DNA from: Methyloglobulus sp.
GTDB lineage: Bacteria; Pseudomonadota; Gammaproteobacteria; Methylococcales; Methylomonadaceae
Assembly: GCA_013140405.1 (NCBI GenBank)
Contig: JABFSV010000052.1
Coordinates: 1 to 7,021 of the forward strand
Length of the DNA stretch: 7,021 nt
Direction of reading: 5' to 3'
Shown: positions 5,523 to 7,021 of the stretch, one piece after another
Layout: every line of letters starts with the position of its first letter
How positions within the stretch are numbered: position 1 is the stretch's first letter
Translations under genes and position numbers: made by a program
The notes under the pieces: generated by a model
The model's database searches: none
What the model saw: the letters and a program-made list of their open reading frames with translations, nothing else
What the model was told of the DNA's origin: nothing

Positions 5523-5546
5523 GCGTGATATGACACAGTTTAATTA
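5523..5546. promoter_or_regulatory. Second single operator-like half-site
   Basis: GCGTGATATGACACAG followed by TTTAATTA, 22/24 identical to 2568-2591. It lies 184 bases beyond palindrome B, on the side away from the DUF4266 gene, just as the first copy lies 270 bases beyond palindrome A. No gene starts directly after it, which argues that these half-sites act as remote activator sites rather than simple promoter operators. Confidence 0.5.
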
Positions 5547-5619
5547 TGTAAAGGTAAAGGCGGCATATAGCCTAGCAATAAACCGCATAACACCATTACC
5601 AAGCAAACTCAAAAAGTAG

Positions 5620-5653
5620 GTCATATCACACACCGACTGTGTGATATGACACA
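5620..5653 (+). promoter_or_regulatory. Enhancer-like palindrome C, upstream of the sigma gene 2 promoter
   Basis: Perfect 13-bp arms GTCATATCACACA (5620-5632) and TGTGTGATATGAC (5638-5650), extendable through AAAAAGT/ACTTTTT to 20 of 22 pairs. The gene-side arm reads TGT-N10-ACA (5638-5653). 68 bases separate the palindrome from the -24 GG of sigma gene 2. Confidence 0.7.
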
Positions 5654-5717
5654 CTTTTTCATCGTATGTAAATCCGTAAACCCACTTAAACCCGGCCATT
5701 GCTGGCTTTAACTTAGC

Positions 5718-5732
5718 TGGCATAAGTATTGC
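5718..5732 (+). promoter_or_regulatory. Sigma-54 (RpoN) -24/-12 promoter for sigma gene 2
   Basis: Reads CTGGCATAAGTATTGCTTT: GG (5719-5720), ten bases, GC (5731-5732), with TGGCA and TTGCT as in the consensus. A predicted transcript start near 5744 gives a leader of about 136 bases containing the GGCAGGGATGCC-T7 motif. Confidence 0.75.
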
Positions 5733-5780
5733 TTTATATTTTGAATAGCCCATGAGATTCGGTTTTGTCCTCTCATATCA

Positions 5781-5799
5781 GGCAGGGATGCCTTTTTTT
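5781..5799 (+). promoter_or_regulatory. Leader motif GGCAGGGATGCC-T7 before sigma gene 2
   Basis: Same motif as the minus-strand one at 2113-2130, 41 bases after the TTGCTTTATAT word that is shared by both promoters (46 bases there). It is absent from the DUF4266 leader, so it tracks with the two sigma genes rather than with the RpoN promoter in general. Confidence 0.45.
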
Positions 5800-5879
5800 G
5801 AATTATCAGGTTTAATAAGGCAACGGCGCACTTTACCCAATGGCACTCTACAAGACTATTTTTGTAACTTTCTTCACCC

Positions 5880-6392
5880 ATGCCAACCAATAACACCCAA
5901 ACGCTTCATGAGCTATACCACCAATGCCAAGGTGAATTGGAGAGCATGTTGTACAAGCGGGTTCGTTCACGGGAAACCGCTGCGGATTTATGCCACGAAG
6001 CGTTTAGCCATGTCTGTCAAGTAGATGACCTCAGCAAGGTCAACAACCTCAAGGGCTATTTGTACCGAACGGCGATGAATTTGCTGTGCGACCATATCCG
6101 TAAGAAAAACGTCTGGGGTGATACGATACTTGAATGGCCGGAGGATTCTGATCAGGATGGCAAAGACTTCCGTAGTGCCGAAATGGTCATACTTGGGGAA
6201 GAACAATTGGAGCTTTTTATCGCCGCCCTGGCGGAATTGCCGCCGCTCTGCCAACGGATTTTTTACCTGAACCGCTTTGAAGGCTTAAAACAGCGCGAAA
6301 TCGCCCAAAACCTCAACATTTCATTGCGAAGCGTGGAAAACAACATCAAACGTGCGCTCCTGCATTGCGCCAAAGCCCTGGAAAAATATTAA
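5880..6392 (+). CDS. ECF RNA polymerase sigma factor, FecI-like (second copy)
   Basis: A 170-residue ECF sigma. Region 2 is at about 8-76 (ELYHQCQGELESMLYKRV, TAADLCHEAFSHV, then LKGYLYRTAMNLLCDHIRKK). Region 4 is at about 110-165 (LAELPPLCQRIFYLNRFEGL, then the helix-turn-helix QREIAQNLNISLRSVENNIKRAL). Clearly diverged from the sigma at 1481-1996, so the two probably read different promoters. The partner fecR begins 69 bases downstream on the same strand. The ATG lacks a clear ribosome site, yet the protein starts at the usual distance from region 2. Upstream are the leader motif, a probable sigma-54 promoter and enhancer palindrome C. Confidence 0.92.
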   Translation: MPTNNTQTLHELYHQCQGELESMLYKRVRSRETAADLCHEAFSHVCQVDDLSKVNNLKGYLYRTAMNLLCDHIRKKNVWGDTILEWPEDSDQDGKDFRSAEMVILGEEQLELFIAALAELPPLCQRIFYLNRFEGLKQREIAQNLNISLRSVENNIKRALLHCAKALEKY

Positions 6393-6402
6393 CTGCCGAT
6401 GT

Positions 6403-6432
6403 GGTTTTCTCTTTCAGTCTCGTCTATGGTAT
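6403..6432 (+). promoter_or_regulatory. Candidate ECF-type promoter for the second fecR gene
   Basis: GGTTTTC (6403-6409) and CGTCTATGGTAT (6421-6432) end 29 bases before the fecR start. The pair mirrors the minus-strand one at 89-112. It would let the sigma factor switch on its own regulator separately from the RpoN-driven transcript. Confidence 0.35.
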
Positions 6433-6461
6433 AGAGCGCATTTAATTACCCTGAATTCACC

Positions 6462-7021
6462 ATGCCCAAACACCCGACACCCGCCGAGTCCGAGATGTTG
6501 CTGCAACAGGCCAGCGGCTGGCTGACCAAACTGCATTCCGGTGAATTCACCGATGATGAAAATAGACTACTTACCCAATGGCGCAATGCCAATCCAGCCC
6601 ATGAACAGGCTTGGCAACAAGCCCAATCGGTTTGGCAAGGCATGGAAGGGCTACGTGGTCGAGCCATTCCGGGTTCTGAGCCATTGTTGCAAGAACGTTA
6701 TCCGCATTTACAGGATCGAAAACCTACCAACCCTCCCAAGCACCAAGGCAGTTACCGTATTCTGGCTATCGCTTGTTGCATCCTGTTCGCCGTATGCTTT
6801 ACCCTCCAAAACCCGTCACTATCTTGGCAAGCCGACTATCTAACCGGAAAAGGCGAGCAACGCACCATTACCCTGGCCGACGGCTCGCGGGTCATGCTAA
6901 ATACCGATACCGCCGTGGCAATCCATTTTGACAAAAACTTACGGCGGGTTGAATTGCTGGAGGGCGAAGCCTTTTTTGAAGTCGCCAAAGGCAAGCCACA
7001 AGCGTTCATCGTTACGGTATC
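6462..7021 (+). CDS. FecR family anti-sigma regulator (3' end outside window)
   Basis: Open from ATG 6462 to the window end, 186 codons, with the rest missing; FecR proteins are usually about 320-340 residues. The DUF4880 segment is at about 12-60 (QQASGWLTKLHSGEFT, Trp40, Trp51, Trp58), one membrane helix at about 99-115 (includes CCILFAVCF), and the first half of the FecR domain from 126 on: LTGKGEQRTITLADGSRVML (127-146), LNTDTAV, and LLEGEAFFEVA (165-175). It parallels the FecR at 338-1336 domain by domain but with many differences. It is partner to the sigma gene 69 bases upstream; a TonB-dependent receptor gene is expected further downstream. The ribosome site before the ATG is weak. 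Confidence 0.92.
   Translation, partial: MPKHPTPAESEMLLQQASGWLTKLHSGEFTDDENRLLTQWRNANPAHEQAWQQAQSVWQGMEGLRGRAIPGSEPLLQERYPHLQDRKPTNPPKHQGSYRILAIACCILFAVCFTLQNPSLSWQADYLTGKGEQRTITLADGSRVMLNTDTAVAIHFDKNLRRVELLEGEAFFEVAKGKPQAFIVTV

Larger units (their letters stand above)
5611..5739. repeat. Right arm of the ~125-bp inverted duplication
   Basis: Reverse-complement match to 5221-5347. Differences between the arms are concentrated between the functional-looking elements and in the N10 spacer of the -24/-12 box, while GG, GC, TTGCTTTA and the palindrome are kept. The 263 bases between the arms contain the half-site at 5523-5546 and no gene. Confidence 0.85.

Noticed and set aside
5611..5659. Palindrome C (and A, B) as a Rho-independent terminator, given the flanking A and T runs
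   Set aside because: All copies lie upstream of genes with fixed spacing to a -24/-12 box, and the stems are AT-rich. An activator site explains the orientation and spacing better.
5544..5753. Minus-strand open frame of 69 codons across palindrome C
   Set aside because: It overlaps the promoter and palindrome of sigma gene 2, and the equivalent frame in the other arm (5221-5347) is interrupted by stops, so there is no coding conservation.

Overview
The window looks like a chromosomal accessory region of a gammaproteobacterium of moderate GC content with many surface-signalling (FecI/FecR) systems. A methanotroph-like (Methylococcales) host is my guess from gene style only, and I hold it weakly. 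There are no RNA genes, no CRISPR array and no transposase gene.

Layout. Left part, minus strand: an ECF sigma factor (1481-1996), its FecR-type anti-sigma regulator (338-1336) and, at the window edge, the first codons of a further minus-strand gene (1-31) that by position is probably a TonB-dependent receptor. Middle: a plus-strand gene for a small secreted Cys/His-rich protein (2651-3034), then minus-strand genes for a small CxxC protein (3198-3392), an HU-type nucleoid protein (3437-3712) and a TonB protein (3877-4650). A short DUF4266-type lipoprotein gene (4937-5162, minus) is broken by a one-base frameshift. Right part, plus strand: a second ECF sigma gene (5880-6392) and a second FecR gene (6462 to the window end, incomplete). 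The window therefore carries two FecI/FecR cassettes pointing away from each other, with a TonB protein between them.

Non-coding structure is the most interesting part. Three intergenic regions, in front of sigma gene 1, the DUF4266 gene and sigma gene 2, share one architecture: a 31-bp palindrome with 13-bp arms, then 68-69 bp, then a GG-N10-GC element matching the sigma-54 (RpoN) -24/-12 promoter, each pointing at its gene. This is the geometry of an enhancer-binding-protein site plus RpoN promoter. It suggests a small RpoN regulon in which RpoN drives ECF sigma genes, a sigma-factor cascade. Two further half-sites (2568-2591, 5523-5546) are 22/24 identical to each other. Both sigma leaders also carry a shared GGCARGGATGCC-T6 motif.

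Two copies of a roughly 135-140-bp palindromic, transposase-less repeat (161-300 and 4777-4910) lie in opposite orientation around the left block, and a lone copy of its end is at 5182-5197.

Long stretches without a gene: 1997-2650 holds the first promoter/enhancer region, and I see nothing in 2301-2560 beyond that. 5163-5879 holds the second and third promoter/enhancer regions, with nothing convincing in 5348-5522 except a weak inverted repeat (5473-5479/5508-5514). 4651-4936 holds the upstream region of tonB and one palindromic repeat. 32-337 holds a possible ECF promoter, the other repeat copy and a small hairpin.
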